DNA from: Streptomyces aureus
GTDB lineage: Bacteria; Actinomycetota; Actinomycetes; Streptomycetales; Streptomycetaceae
DNA length: 64,000 nt
Reading direction: 5' to 3'
Assembly (NCBI RefSeq): GCF_000725495.1
Contig: NZ_JNZD01000031.1
Coordinates: forward strand, 15,381 to 79,380
The number at the start of each line of letters is the position of its first letter. Position 1 is the first letter of the stretch. A model generated the notes under the pieces. The model had not been told where the DNA came from. It worked only from the letters and a program-made list of their open reading frames with translations, and did not search any database. The translations under genes were made by a program, and so were the position numbers. Below are positions 25,968 to 35,280 of this stretch, in pieces.

Positions 25968-27569
25968 TCAAGGGTCCACGTACTCGACGGACTGCATCAT
26001 CCCCAGGTCCTCGTGGTGGAGCTGGTGGCAGTGGGCGATCGCGCGGCCGGTGAAGTCCTCGTACTTGACCAGGAAGGTGACCCGGTCTCCGGGGGTGCCG
26101 CCGGCCAGGCCGATGGTGTCGTGCCAGACCGGGGGGTCGAGCCGGGCGCCGTTGCGGTGGGTGAGCAGGACCTGGTTGGTGTGCAGGTGGAAGGGATGGC
26201 TGTGCGCCGGGATCGTCTCGTCGGTGCGGACGGTCCAGCGTTCCACGGCGCCCAGGCGCAGCGTGTGGTTGGTGTAGCCGGGGTCGAACAGGCCGTAGGA
26301 CGGGTCGCGGGTGAGGTCGCCTTCGGGGTGGGCCGCGGGGGTGGCGTTGGTGCCCAGGACACGGAAGGCGTTGGGGAAGGGCCCGGCGAAGACGCCCGCG
26401 TCGGAGTGGAAGACGACCTCCCGGTCGGCGTCGGGACGGTCGATGTCCCGCTCGTCGAGGAAGGGTCTGCCCTGCGGCAGCGCGGCCGGCAGCGTCATCG
26501 GCGGCTCGACCGGTGCTCCCGCGACCTCGACCGTCAGCAAAGGCACGGGGAGCGCGGCGTCCCGGAGTTCATAGCGGCCCGGTGCGCCACCGCGGACGAG
26601 GACGTCGGCGCGGTTGCCCATCGCCAGGTCGACCTCGTCCCGGGCGACGGGCGTGGCGAAGGTGACGCCGTCCTGGGCGATCTGGTGCAGCGTCAAGCCG
26701 TCTGTTTCGCCTGTCAGTTGGAGTCGGAGCGCGGTGAAGGCGGTCGCGGCGACCAGTCGCCACCGCTGCACCTCGCCGGGGCGCAGGCGGAGGGTGGGGT
26801 TGACCGCGCCGTTGACGGCGAAGGTCGACGGGACGCCGGTCACCCAGCCACCGGAGGTGAACGCGGGGACTCTGCCGTTCACGAGTTTCAGTTCGTTGAT
26901 GCAGACGACCAGGTCCGCCGCCGCCTTGATCTCCGGGATCTCGTCTACGTCGCCTTCGACGACGATCCCCCCCGCCATGCCTCCGACGATCTGCTCGGCG
27001 GTGGATCCGTGCAGATGCGGGTGGTACCAGTAGGTGCCCGCGGGGTGGTCGGCCGGCACCTGGACGCACGTCTCGTACACCGGCTCGGCGGCACCGGCGG
27101 CGGCCTCTTCGGCGGTGCGCGGGGCGAATTCCCGCAGGACGTTGTCGGCATGCCCCGAGGGACTGACGTGCATTCCGTGGGTGTGCAGGTTGAAGCTGTT
27201 GGGGTGGTGCGGCGTGTGCGGGCCGCCGGTGTGGGGCGGGTTGGGCGGCAGTCCGTTGACGTGCGCCAGCCGCAGTGCCTGTCCGCCGCGGACGCGCAGG
27301 GTGGGCCCCGGGATGCTTCCGTTGTAGGTCCGCGTGGTCACCGTTCCGTGGCCGGGGACCAGTACGTCCGTGAACCGGACGTCGAACGTCTGCTCCACGA
27401 CCGGCGACGACACCGGACCCGTAACCGGCCGCGCAGCCGTGACGGCAGGCTGGCGCAGTGGCCCTGCGGGCGGCACAGCGCCGCGCCCGTCCGGGGGACC
27501 ACCGCGAACCGCCGCGAAGCCCGCGACGGGCAGGGCCTTGAGCATCGACCGCCGACTGATTCCCTCCAT
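25968..27569 (-). CDS. Tat-exported multicopper oxidase
   Basis: 533 residues from ATG at 27569 (GTG at 27578 is possible). SRRSMLKAL in the first 13 residues is a twin-arginine signal. All four copper motifs are present: HTHGMH near 128, HPHLHG near 180, HSHPFHLH near 454 and HCHQLHHEDLGMM near 513, so type 1, 2 and 3 sites are complete. The three cupredoxin domains are normal in length. It oxidises a metal or phenolic substrate with reduction of O2 to water outside the membrane. Convergent with the subtilase gene; no copper regulator adjoins. Confidence 0.95.
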   Translation of the reverse strand: MEGISRRSMLKALPVAGFAAVRGGPPDGRGAVPPAGPLRQPAVTAARPVTGPVSSPVVEQTFDVRFTDVLVPGHGTVTTRTYNGSIPGPTLRVRGGQALRLAHVNGLPPNPPHTGGPHTPHHPNSFNLHTHGMHVSPSGHADNVLREFAPRTAEEAAAGAAEPVYETCVQVPADHPAGTYWYHPHLHGSTAEQIVGGMAGGIVVEGDVDEIPEIKAAADLVVCINELKLVNGRVPAFTSGGWVTGVPSTFAVNGAVNPTLRLRPGEVQRWRLVAATAFTALRLQLTGETDGLTLHQIAQDGVTFATPVARDEVDLAMGNRADVLVRGGAPGRYELRDAALPVPLLTVEVAGAPVEPPMTLPAALPQGRPFLDERDIDRPDADREVVFHSDAGVFAGPFPNAFRVLGTNATPAAHPEGDLTRDPSYGLFDPGYTNHTLRLGAVERWTVRTDETIPAHSHPFHLHTNQVLLTHRNGARLDPPVWHDTIGLAGGTPGDRVTFLVKYEDFTGRAIAHCHQLHHEDLGMMQSVEYVDP

Positions 27570-27707
27570 TGCACTCACAAGCGGGCAATATAGACCAAGT
27601 TGACGGCCTGTCCGCGCGGCACTCTCCGAGGCTTCCGGGCGTTCGGGCGCACCACGCGGCAGGACCGGGTGTTCGCACTGCGGAGGGGCCCGGCATGATC
27701 TGATGCC

Positions 27708-29012
27708 ATGAGTTCCGACAGCGAAGGGCCGCACACGAACGGGCCGCGAACGAACGCGCCGCAGACGAACGGACCGCGGACGAACGGGCCGCAGACGCGC
27801 GTGACGTGGTGGCTCGGCCGGGGGCCCGGCCCACAGGACCTTCATGACCTGTTCGTCGATCCCTTCAACGCCGGTCAGGAGCAGGTGCGGTTGGACCTGG
27901 AGGTGCTCACGTCCAGGGCCCGGGACCGGACGGTGGAGGCACTGGAGGCGGGCACCGCCCCGGACATCGTCATGGTGCCCCGCGCCGGGGACTTCGTGTC
28001 GCTGGCCGCGCGCGGACTCCTGCTCGACCTGACCCCCTATGCCGATCGCCACGGCTGGGGTTCCCGGCTGCTCGACCCGGCCCTGCGGCTGGCCACCCTC
28101 GACGGCCGGCTGTTCGGAGTCCCGCGCAGCGGCGAGACGATGATGCTGCTGTTCAACTCGCCCGTGCTGGACGAACTCGGGCACGCGGCTCCGTCGTCGT
28201 CGCCGGAACTGGAGAAGCTCGCCGAGGACGCGCTCCGCCGGGGCATCACCCCCTTCGGGGCCGGCTGCGCCGACATGCCGGAGTCGTGCGAGCTGCTGTG
28301 GACCCTGGTCCTGAACCACTACGCGGGTCCGGCCGCCGTTCGCGCGGCCCTGCTCGGCGAGATTCCGTGGACCGACGAGGTGTTCGTCGAGGCGATGGAC
28401 CGTCTGCGGGGGTGGTTCGACCGGGGCTGGTTCGGCGACCGCTACTTCGAGGACACCATCGATCAGGGGCTCGACCGGGTGGTGAGCGGCGGGGCGGCGA
28501 TGGCGCCCGCGATGACGGGCCTGCTGCCCCAGGACCCTTCCCGGCTCGGCGCGGTCCCCTTCCCGGTCCTGCGGGACGAGGTGTCCGCGCCCCTGTTCGT
28601 GTTCGGTACCGCGAGCCTGATCGGCGTCAGCGCGCGGTCGCGGCAGCCCGAGGCCGCGGCGCGGGTGCTCGACGCCCTGTTCGACGGGGACGTTCGCCGG
28701 CGCTTCTCGGCACGGGTTCCGGGCGACTGGAACATCCCGCTGTCGGACACGGACGCCGACGCGTTGCGGTCACTGGCGCCCGGCGTCTTCGCCAACCCCG
28801 CCATCGGTCTCACCGAGTCCGTGGCCGGGGGCCGCCACGGATACGCGAGCTGGTCCTTCCTGCCGCCGAGGAGCGAGGCGCTGGTCGTGGCGCAGGTCCG
28901 GCCGCTGGTCGAAGGCGCGCTGACGGCCCGGGAACACCTGGCCGAGCTCCAGGCGGTGTTCACCGAGGAGGCCGCGTCCGGCCCCGTACCGGGAGTGGTC
29001 CGGGCACCGTAG
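27708..29012 (+). CDS. ABC-type sugar solute-binding protein without a signal peptide
   Basis: 434 residues. Residues 30-430 match family 1 extracellular solute-binding proteins: DIVMVPRAGDFVSLAARGLLLDLTPY, LFGVPRSGETMMLLFNSPVLDELG and the late GYASWSFLPPRSEAL. Yet the N-terminus is not hydrophobic: residues 9-30 are near repeats of TNGPRTNAPQ and TNGPQT, encoded by imperfect DNA repeats at about 27730-27795. No transporter genes are next to it. It may be a cytoplasmic sensor-like protein or a decayed lipoprotein. The ATG at 27708 has no strong ribosome site. Confidence 0.75.
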   Translation: MSSDSEGPHTNGPRTNAPQTNGPRTNGPQTRVTWWLGRGPGPQDLHDLFVDPFNAGQEQVRLDLEVLTSRARDRTVEALEAGTAPDIVMVPRAGDFVSLAARGLLLDLTPYADRHGWGSRLLDPALRLATLDGRLFGVPRSGETMMLLFNSPVLDELGHAAPSSSPELEKLAEDALRRGITPFGAGCADMPESCELLWTLVLNHYAGPAAVRAALLGEIPWTDEVFVEAMDRLRGWFDRGWFGDRYFEDTIDQGLDRVVSGGAAMAPAMTGLLPQDPSRLGAVPFPVLRDEVSAPLFVFGTASLIGVSARSRQPEAAARVLDALFDGDVRRRFSARVPGDWNIPLSDTDADALRSLAPGVFANPAIGLTESVAGGRHGYASWSFLPPRSEALVVAQVRPLVEGALTAREHLAELQAVFTEEAASGPVPGVVRAP

Positions 29013-29015
29013 GGA

Positions 29016-29029
29016 GCACCGGCCGGTGC
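29016..29029 (+). terminator. Hairpin after the solute-binding protein gene
   Basis: A 14-base palindrome (GCACCGG/CCGGTGC) lies 3 bases after the stop, with extended pairing of surrounding GGGCAC and GTGCCC. Plausible terminator without a T-run. Confidence 0.5.
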
Positions 29030-29215
29030 GCGTGCCCAGGGCCACCGGTGGTCCGCCTCGTCGTGCAGGCACCGCCGGATACAACCCTGGGCGAACGTCG
29101 CGTGTCTTGTGGGTGAGCGGACGAAGGCGTCGCCCTCGCCGCACTGTCTGTCGACAGACCTCGCGCCTCGGCCGAACCGGACGCCGCGGGCCGGGAAACG
29201 AGGAGGTTCGCTCCT

Positions 29216-30715
29216 GTGCGTCACATCGACCGCGCGGCCCTGACGGCCGCGGCACTCTTCGCCCTCGGGGGCGGTGCGATCATCGCGGCGCCCGCGGCGC
29301 AGGCCGTGGTGCCCTTCCCGTCCATCGGCTGGCAGCAGCACAATTGCGACTTCGACGGGAACGGGTACGACGACGTCCTGATCGGCGCCCCGGGTGCCAC
29401 GGTGGACGGGGCCAAGGGCGCCGGGTACGTCTCCGTGCAGTACAGCTCGTCGAACGGTCTCAGCACCACCCGGAAGAGCGTCCTGCACCAGAACACCGCG
29501 GGCGTTCCGGGCGCCGCCGAGGCGGGCGACGGCTTCGGCCGCGCCGTTGCGTCCGGCGACCTCGACGACGACGGCTATGACGACGCGATCGTCGGCATCC
29601 CGGGCGAGGACCTGGCCGGGCTGTCCGACGCGGGCGGCGCCGTCGTCTTCTGGGGCTCACCGAGCGGGCTGCACGGGTCCGACAGCAGCTGGCTCGAGGA
29701 CACCGGCGGGCCGCGGGCCGGCGCGAACTTCGGCCTGGCCGTCGAGGCCGCCCGGTACTTCGCCCCGGATCCCGCCGACCCGGACGCCGATCCGCGCGAC
29801 AGCGTCGCCGTCCTGGAGAACGACTCGCTCCTGTTCTTCACCGACACCCCCGCCACGGCCAGGCGGCTGACGGCGGCAAACCCGGGAGTACGCGCCCGGG
29901 ACCTGAGCCCGACGGACGGCGGCTTCGCCTTCCGGTCGCTCAGCCACGGCAACTACAACGAGGACTCCTGGGCCGACCTGGCGGTCTCCGGCGTCACCAC
30001 GGGCGCACAGCCCGGCATCGGCGCCACCCGGGTGCTGCACGGCGCTCCCGATGTCTCGGCGCTGGGAGACGGCGGCACGTTCGAGGGCGGTCCCGCCGCC
30101 GTCTCCGGCGACTTCAACCACGACGGCCAGGACGACCTCGCGATCGGGGACACGGGGGTCGGCTCGCCCCTGGGCGGAGCGGTGTCCGTCTACTTGGGCC
30201 GGGGGGACCTCTCCGGGCTCGACCGGACGCCGGCCCAGACGTGGACACAGGACTCCCCCGGTGTTCCCGGCACGGCCGAGGCCGGCGACCGCTGGGGTGC
30301 CGAGCTGTCCGCCGGTGACACCGGCGGAGACGGCCGTCCGGATCTCGCCGTCGGGGCGCCGGGCGAGGACGTCGGGTCCGTGGTCGACGCCGGAGCGGTG
30401 TGGACGCTGCGCGGGGCACCGGGCGGGCTGACCGCGAGCGGGGCGCGCAGTTTCGACCAGAACTCCGCGGGGATCCCCGGTACGGCGGAGAAGTCGGACC
30501 AGTGGGGCGGCCAGGTACGGCTGATCGACGCCGACCATGACGGCCGCGCGGGACTGCTGGCGGCCGCGCCGGGTGAGAACTCCGGCAACGGCTTCGTCTG
30601 GGTGATCCCCGCGTCGTCGTCGGGCCTCGTGGCCCGGGGTTCGTGGACCTACGACGGAGCACGCCTCGGGGCCCCCGCGACCGGGGCACGCTTCGGGGCG
30701 GCGATCGACGAGTAG
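29216..30715 (+). CDS. Secreted FG-GAP/integrin-alpha-like repeat protein
   Basis: 499 residues from GTG at 29216, preceded by GAGGAGG. Signal peptide about 1-30 (AALFALGGGAIIAAPAAQA). It then has seven FG-GAP units with calcium-binding loops: DFDGNGYDD, DLDDDGYDD, DFNHDGQDD, DTGGDGRPD, DADHDGRAG, each followed by a GIPGED-like strand. This is a beta-propeller of integrin-alpha type, common in large exported Streptomyces proteins. No catalytic domain is seen; probably a secreted binding protein. A strong bidirectional terminator follows. Confidence 0.9.
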   Translation: MRHIDRAALTAAALFALGGGAIIAAPAAQAVVPFPSIGWQQHNCDFDGNGYDDVLIGAPGATVDGAKGAGYVSVQYSSSNGLSTTRKSVLHQNTAGVPGAAEAGDGFGRAVASGDLDDDGYDDAIVGIPGEDLAGLSDAGGAVVFWGSPSGLHGSDSSWLEDTGGPRAGANFGLAVEAARYFAPDPADPDADPRDSVAVLENDSLLFFTDTPATARRLTAANPGVRARDLSPTDGGFAFRSLSHGNYNEDSWADLAVSGVTTGAQPGIGATRVLHGAPDVSALGDGGTFEGGPAAVSGDFNHDGQDDLAIGDTGVGSPLGGAVSVYLGRGDLSGLDRTPAQTWTQDSPGVPGTAEAGDRWGAELSAGDTGGDGRPDLAVGAPGEDVGSVVDAGAVWTLRGAPGGLTASGARSFDQNSAGIPGTAEKSDQWGGQVRLIDADHDGRAGLLAAAPGENSGNGFVWVIPASSSGLVARGSWTYDGARLGAPATGARFGAAIDE

Positions 30716-30724
30716 GAGCGGCGA

Positions 30725-30757
30725 GCGGGGGCCGCGCTGGTGAGGCGGGGCCCCCGC
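30725..30757. terminator. Bidirectional terminator
   Basis: GCGGGGGCC (30725-30733) pairs perfectly with GGCCCCCGC (30749-30757). It lies between the convergent FG-GAP and protein kinase genes. Confidence 0.8.
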
Positions 30758-30758
30758 G

Positions 30759-32525
30759 TCAGGACGAGGCCGAGCGTGCGCCCTTCGGGCCCCGCAGTCG
30801 GAAGGCGCTCGCCACCAGCGCCGCCGTCCCCAGGACGAAGAACCAGGCGCCGGCCGCCACGAAGGACAGGTCGCCCCTCGCCACCAGACCGGCGGAGAGG
30901 TAGCAGGAGACGAGTCCCACGGCGAACGCGGTCACCAGGTAGTGCAGGCGCCGGACAGTGCGAGGCACCGGCCCTACGGGGAAGCGGCGCACCATTGCCG
31001 TCACGGCGACACAGGCGGCCACCGCGAGCACGGCGGTGAGCGCGAACGGCCAGGAGCCCCCGAGCGTCCACCCGCGCGACCACCACGGCCACCAGTCGGC
31101 GAACAGGAGCGCGAACACCGATGCCTGATCGCTGAAGGGAAGAAGCGTCGCCAGCACGAACGCGATGCCGGCGACCGACAGGTACAGAACGCGGCGCACG
31201 GCCCAGGAGTCGGGTGCGCCGAGCGCTACGCCGGGCACGACCCCAGCCCCTGCCGCTCCGGCGGACGCAGGACCGGTGGTGGCCGTCCAGGTGGACCCCC
31301 GTGCCGTGGTCGTCTTGCGCACCGCGGTTCTCTTGCGCGGCTCGGTGGACTTGCGCGGCTCGGTGGACTTGCGCGGCTCGGTGGACTTGCGCGCCTCGGT
31401 GGTCTTGCGCGGTCCGGACGGTGATCCGTCGGCAGCCGGGCCGCCCGGCGCCTGGGCGGCGGGCTTCGGGGGCGTCGGAGCCGGTGACGCCGGCTTCGGG
31501 CGGGTGGCCTTTCGGGGGCCGGCGGAGGCTGGCGCCTTCTTGGGTCCACGCGGAACCGCCGGCACCGTACGGGGCTTGGCGGCAGTGGCCCGGACCTCGG
31601 CCTCGCCGGCCGGTGCCAGAACGACTGCTGCCGTCACCGTGGCCGACACGGCTACGGCGACCTGCTCCGGCAGCCAGGCGACGGCGTCGGGGACGATCTG
31701 GGTCGGCGTGTAGCCCATGTCGTCGCCGGTGTCGGCGAGTTCGGCGATGAGGGTGCTCACGTCCGGGCGCCGTCCCGGGTCCTTCGCAAGACAGCGGGCG
31801 ACGATCTCCAGGCCTTCCGCGGGCAGGGCGTCGAGTCGTGGTTCCTCGTACGCGATGCGGAAGTTGAGGGACTGCGCGGAGCCGGTCCCGAACGGGCCGG
31901 TGCCGGTGGCCGCGTAGGCCAGTACCGCTCCGAGGGCGAACACGTCGGTGGCGGGGGTGACGGGGTCGCCGGTGAGTTGCTCGGGGGACATGAAGCCGGG
32001 CGTTCCCACGGCGGTCCCGGCGCGGGTCAGCACGGTGGCCTCGGCCGCGACGGAGATCCCGAAGTCGACGACCCGGGGGCCGTCCGGCGCGATGAGCACG
32101 TTGGACGGTTTGAGGTCACGGTGGATCAGACCGGCCTCGTGGATGGCTTCGAGCGCTTCGGCCAGGCCCGCGCCGAGCGTACGCACCGAGGCCACGGGCC
32201 AGGGACCGTGGGCGGCGACCGCCTGGTCCAGCGCCATGCCGGGCACGTAGGCGGTGGCCAGCCACGGGGGTGTCCCGTCGGGGTCGGCGTCGACCAGGGC
32301 GGCCGTGAAGAAGCCGGTGACCTTCCGGGCCGCCGCGACCTCGCGGGCGAACCGGCGCCGGAACCCGGGATCGTCGGCCAGTTCGGGCCGCACCACCTTG
32401 ACCGCGACCAGCCGCCCGCTGGGCGACCGCCCGAGGTAGACGCGGCCCATCCCGCCGGCCCCCAGCAGGCCCGCGATGCGATACCGCCCGACCCGCTGCG
32501 GATCGCTCGGCTTCAGCCCCTCCAT
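30759..32525 (-). CDS. Membrane Ser/Thr protein kinase
   Basis: 588 residues from ATG at 32525. Residues 15-275 are a complete Hanks-type kinase: LLGAGGMGRVY, AVKVV, HRDLKPSNVL near 140, VDFGIS near 158 and GTPGFMSPEQ. Residues 330-435 are a basic linker with Ala/Pro/Lys and tandem KSTEPR repeats. Residues 435-585 have four hydrophobic segments, so the kinase domain is tethered to the inner face of the membrane. No sensor domain of the PASTA type is present. It is divergent to nothing obvious, and its target cannot be read. Confidence 0.9.
   Translation of the reverse strand: MEGLKPSDPQRVGRYRIAGLLGAGGMGRVYLGRSPSGRLVAVKVVRPELADDPGFRRRFAREVAAARKVTGFFTAALVDADPDGTPPWLATAYVPGMALDQAVAAHGPWPVASVRTLGAGLAEALEAIHEAGLIHRDLKPSNVLIAPDGPRVVDFGISVAAEATVLTRAGTAVGTPGFMSPEQLTGDPVTPATDVFALGAVLAYAATGTGPFGTGSAQSLNFRIAYEEPRLDALPAEGLEIVARCLAKDPGRRPDVSTLIAELADTGDDMGYTPTQIVPDAVAWLPEQVAVAVSATVTAAVVLAPAGEAEVRATAAKPRTVPAVPRGPKKAPASAGPRKATRPKPASPAPTPPKPAAQAPGGPAADGSPSGPRKTTEARKSTEPRKSTEPRKSTEPRKRTAVRKTTTARGSTWTATTGPASAGAAGAGVVPGVALGAPDSWAVRRVLYLSVAGIAFVLATLLPFSDQASVFALLFADWWPWWSRGWTLGGSWPFALTAVLAVAACVAVTAMVRRFPVGPVPRTVRRLHYLVTAFAVGLVSCYLSAGLVARGDLSFVAAGAWFFVLGTAALVASAFRLRGPKGARSASS
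31333..31404. repeat. Tandem 18-base repeat in the kinase linker
   Basis: Three exact copies of TTGCGCGGCTCGGTGGAC (31333-31386), plus a fourth degenerate copy to 31404, encode KSTEPR units on the minus strand. In-frame repeats of this kind can change number by slippage without breaking the gene. Confidence 0.9.
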
Positions 32526-32700
32526 CGGGCTCCCCCTGACTCCCACCCGTCCCTGTTCAGGCGCCATTAGACACCACGCGCGCCGTCCCTCCGGATGATC
32601 CGTAGGGAGAGGAACGCGGACATGGAGGAGCCGGCAGATCGCAGCGCCGCCCTCGGCTGCGCCTTGGCCGACCTCGATGCCACGGTCCTGCGAGTCGACC

Positions 32701-32759
32701 GAAGGAAGCCGAAGGAAGCCGAAGGAAGCCGGGCGGGGGCGGCAGTCGCCGCCCCCGCC
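32701..32759 (-). terminator. Triple decamer repeat and strong hairpin after the monooxygenase gene
   Basis: GAAGGAAGCC is repeated three times (32701-32730). Next to it GGCGGGGGCGGC (32732-32743) pairs perfectly with 32748-32759 over a 4-base loop. The hairpin lies 39 bases after the end of the sulfonate operon and should terminate it. Confidence 0.75.
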
Positions 32760-32797
32760 GTGCGTGCGCCCCGGGGAGGTGGGGCACGGTCCGTGGA

Positions 32798-34126
32798 TCA
32801 GTTCCGGAACTGGTTCTCCGGGACCTTCAGGCCGTAGTGCTCGCGCAAGGTGGTGCCTTCGTACTCCTCTCGGAACAGGCCCTTGGCCCGCAGGATGGGC
32901 AGGACGTGGTCGGCGAAGGCGGCGAGGCCGGACGGCAGGGCGGGTGCCATGATGTTGAACCCGTCCGCCGCGCCGCCCTCGAACCAGGCGATGATCGTGT
33001 CCGCGACCTGTTCGGGCGTGCCGATGAACTCGAAGTGGCCGCGTCCGCCGCCGAGTCGGGAGATGATCTGACGGACCGTGAGTCGCTCGCGCACGGCGAG
33101 GTCGATGATGAGGTCGGAACGGCTCTGCGAGCCCTCCAGTTTCGGCCGGGCGAGGATGAAGTCCGGCAGAGGCGCGTCGAGTTCGAAGACCGAGGGCTCG
33201 GTCTCGAAGACGGCGGCCAGCTGGCGCAGCCCGTACTCGGGAACGCGCAGCTCGTCGAACTCCCGGGCGAGCGCCCGGGCTTCCGCCTCGGTCGACCCGA
33301 TGTACGGGACGATGCCGGGCAGCACGATCACGCCCTCGGGGTCGCGGCCCGCGGCCGTGGTCCGTGCCTTGATGTCGGCGTAGAAGGCGGCGGCGCGCTC
33401 GTACGTGGTGTGGGCGGTGAAGATGGCCTCGGCGTGGCGGGCCGCGAAGTCCCTTCCGTCCTCGGAGGAGCCGGCCTGCACGAGCAGCGGGTAACCCTGG
33501 GGCGGGCGTTCGACGTTGAGCGGTCCGGCCACCTTGAAGTAGGTGCCCTGATGACCGGGCCGGTGCAGCCGCTCGGGGTCGGCGTAGCGTCCGGCGGCCT
33601 TGTCGGCGACGACGGCGCCTGACTCCCAGCTGTCCCACAGGGCCTTGGCGACCTTCAGGAACTCGTCGGCGCGGGCGTAGCGCTGGGCGTGGCCGGGTCG
33701 GTCGTCGAGTCCGAAGTTGGCCGCCTCGTCCGCTCCCGCCGAGGTGACGATGTTCCAGCCGGCGCGGCCGCCGCTGACGTGGTCGACGGAGGCGAGCCGG
33801 CGGGCCAGGTTGTAGGGCTCGTTGTAGGTGGACGAGACGGTGGCGATGAGGCCGATCCTGCTGGTCGCCTGGGACAGGGCGGTCAGCAGGGTCAGTGGTT
33901 CGAGCTGGCCCGGTGGCCTGAACTCACCGGTGCCCATGAGGGCGGGGCCGTCCGCGAGGAACAGCGAGTCGAACTTGGCGCGCTCGGCGAGCTGCGCGAG
34001 CTCGATCCAGTGGCGCAGGTCGAAGTCCGCCCGGGCGTTGCTGTGCGGGAGCCGCCAGGCCGCCTCGTGGTGGCCCGCCTCCATGAGGAAGGCGTTGAGG
34101 TGCAGTCGGCGCTGTGTTCCGGTCAT
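32798..34126 (-). CDS. FMN-dependent monooxygenase, NtaA/SnaA/DszA family
   Basis: 442 residues. A bacterial-luciferase fold protein of the two-component class that uses reduced flavin: LHLNAFLMEAGHHEAAWR at the start, DSLFLADGPAL near 55, STYNEPYNLARRLASVDHVSGGRAGWN near 105-130 and GTPEQVADTII near 375. Members cleave C-S or C-N bonds in sulfonates, nitrilotriacetate or dibenzothiophene derivatives. Here it is the last gene of an operon with a TauD-like dioxygenase and sulfonate ABC transporter, so sulfur scavenging is the likely job. The flavin reductase partner is not in the operon. Confidence 0.9.
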   Translation of the reverse strand: MTGTQRRLHLNAFLMEAGHHEAAWRLPHSNARADFDLRHWIELAQLAERAKFDSLFLADGPALMGTGEFRPPGQLEPLTLLTALSQATSRIGLIATVSSTYNEPYNLARRLASVDHVSGGRAGWNIVTSAGADEAANFGLDDRPGHAQRYARADEFLKVAKALWDSWESGAVVADKAAGRYADPERLHRPGHQGTYFKVAGPLNVERPPQGYPLLVQAGSSEDGRDFAARHAEAIFTAHTTYERAAAFYADIKARTTAAGRDPEGVIVLPGIVPYIGSTEAEARALAREFDELRVPEYGLRQLAAVFETEPSVFELDAPLPDFILARPKLEGSQSRSDLIIDLAVRERLTVRQIISRLGGGRGHFEFIGTPEQVADTIIAWFEGGAADGFNIMAPALPSGLAAFADHVLPILRAKGLFREEYEGTTLREHYGLKVPENQFRN

Positions 34127-34164
34127 GGGTTCTCTCCTTCGTGGGTCGAGGTGGAGGGCAGGGG

Positions 34165-35217
34165 TCAGTTGAAGGTCAGCTTGGAGCTGTCGTATCCGGC
34201 GGGGAGCAGATTGTCGGTGATCGACGGGAGATCGACCTTCTTGGTGATCTGGCCCGCCTCCAGGAAGGCGTCCGCGAGCTTCTGCTCCAGCTCGATGTCC
34301 GACTTCTCGACCGGCGTGACGCGGTTCGAGTAGGCGGCCAGGGACGCCTTGGCGTCGGCCAGGGGGATGCCCTGTTCCTGCGAGAGCGCCTTCGCGTACT
34401 GGTCGGGGTGCTTGATCGCCCAGGCGTACTCACGGGAGAGCCGCTTCAGCACGTCGGTGAGGGCCGCTCGCCTGGTCTTGTCCTTCAGCGAGGTGTCGCT
34501 CGCCACGTAGTAGCTGCTCGTCTGGTCGATGGGCGGGAGTCCCTTCACCAGGACCCGCGCGCCGTTCTTGACCGCGATCGCGGACTGCGGGTTCCAGATC
34601 GACCAGGCGTCCACCTTGCCGGTGTTGAACGCCGTCGCGGCGGCCGCGGGGTCGAGGAAGACCAGCTTGGCGTCCTTGGGGCCGAGCCCCGCGCTCTTCA
34701 GCGCGTTCAGGGCCAGTCCGTGGGCGGAGCTGCCCTGGGGGACGGCGATCCGCTTGCCCTTGAGGTCGGCGGCCGTCCTCAGCTTCGATCCCTTGGGCAC
34801 GATGATGTTCTCCACCGCCTGGTCGGGTGTGAGCGAACGGTTCACGGCGACGATCTTGAAGCCGTACTCCTTCGCGGCGCCGGTGATCGGCGGTACGTCG
34901 CCGACGCTGCCCAGGTCTATGTCCCCGGACGCGGCGGCCTGCACGAGCGGCGGTCCGTAGGTGAAGCGGGCGAACTTCACCTTGTAGGGCGCGCTGTCGA
35001 AGACGCCGGTCAGTTTCGCCAGGGCCTCGCTGCCGTCGCCGCCGTTGTCGCCGATGGTGAAGGTGTACTTGCTCCACTCGGGGTGCTTCGCGGTGCTCGC
35101 GTTGCCGGCGTTGCTCAGCGGCGCGGAGGTCTCCGAGGACGAGCCGCAGGCGACGAGGGTGCTCGCCAGGGCGAGAGGAGCGGCGGCGGCGACGATTCTG
35201 CTGGTGGTCTTGCGCAT
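34165..35217 (-). CDS. Aliphatic sulfonate ABC transporter, solute-binding lipoprotein
   Basis: 350 residues. Lipoprotein signal ending STLVACGSS (Cys near 25), then an SsuA/TauA-type periplasmic binding fold: YGPPLVQAAASGDIDLGSVGDVPP and GKRIAVPQGSSAHGLALNAL. It captures sulfonates and hands them to the neighbouring permease and ATPase. Operon position between the ATPase gene (63 bases upstream) and the monooxygenase gene supports a sulfur role. Confidence 0.9.
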   Translation of the reverse strand: MRKTTSRIVAAAAPLALASTLVACGSSSETSAPLSNAGNASTAKHPEWSKYTFTIGDNGGDGSEALAKLTGVFDSAPYKVKFARFTYGPPLVQAAASGDIDLGSVGDVPPITGAAKEYGFKIVAVNRSLTPDQAVENIIVPKGSKLRTAADLKGKRIAVPQGSSAHGLALNALKSAGLGPKDAKLVFLDPAAAATAFNTGKVDAWSIWNPQSAIAVKNGARVLVKGLPPIDQTSSYYVASDTSLKDKTRRAALTDVLKRLSREYAWAIKHPDQYAKALSQEQGIPLADAKASLAAYSNRVTPVEKSDIELEQKLADAFLEAGQITKKVDLPSITDNLLPAGYDSSKLTFN

Positions 35218-35280
35218 GATGATGTCCTGAGCTTTCTGTGCTGGGTTACGGGATTGGGCGCGTGTCGGTGTCGGGGGCCG

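Noticed and set aside
32622..32837. A small plus-strand ORF starting MEEPADRS with good third-position bias at first
   Set aside because: It runs through the terminator hairpin and a decamer repeat and into the end of the monooxygenase gene, with no known family; kept out of the feature list.
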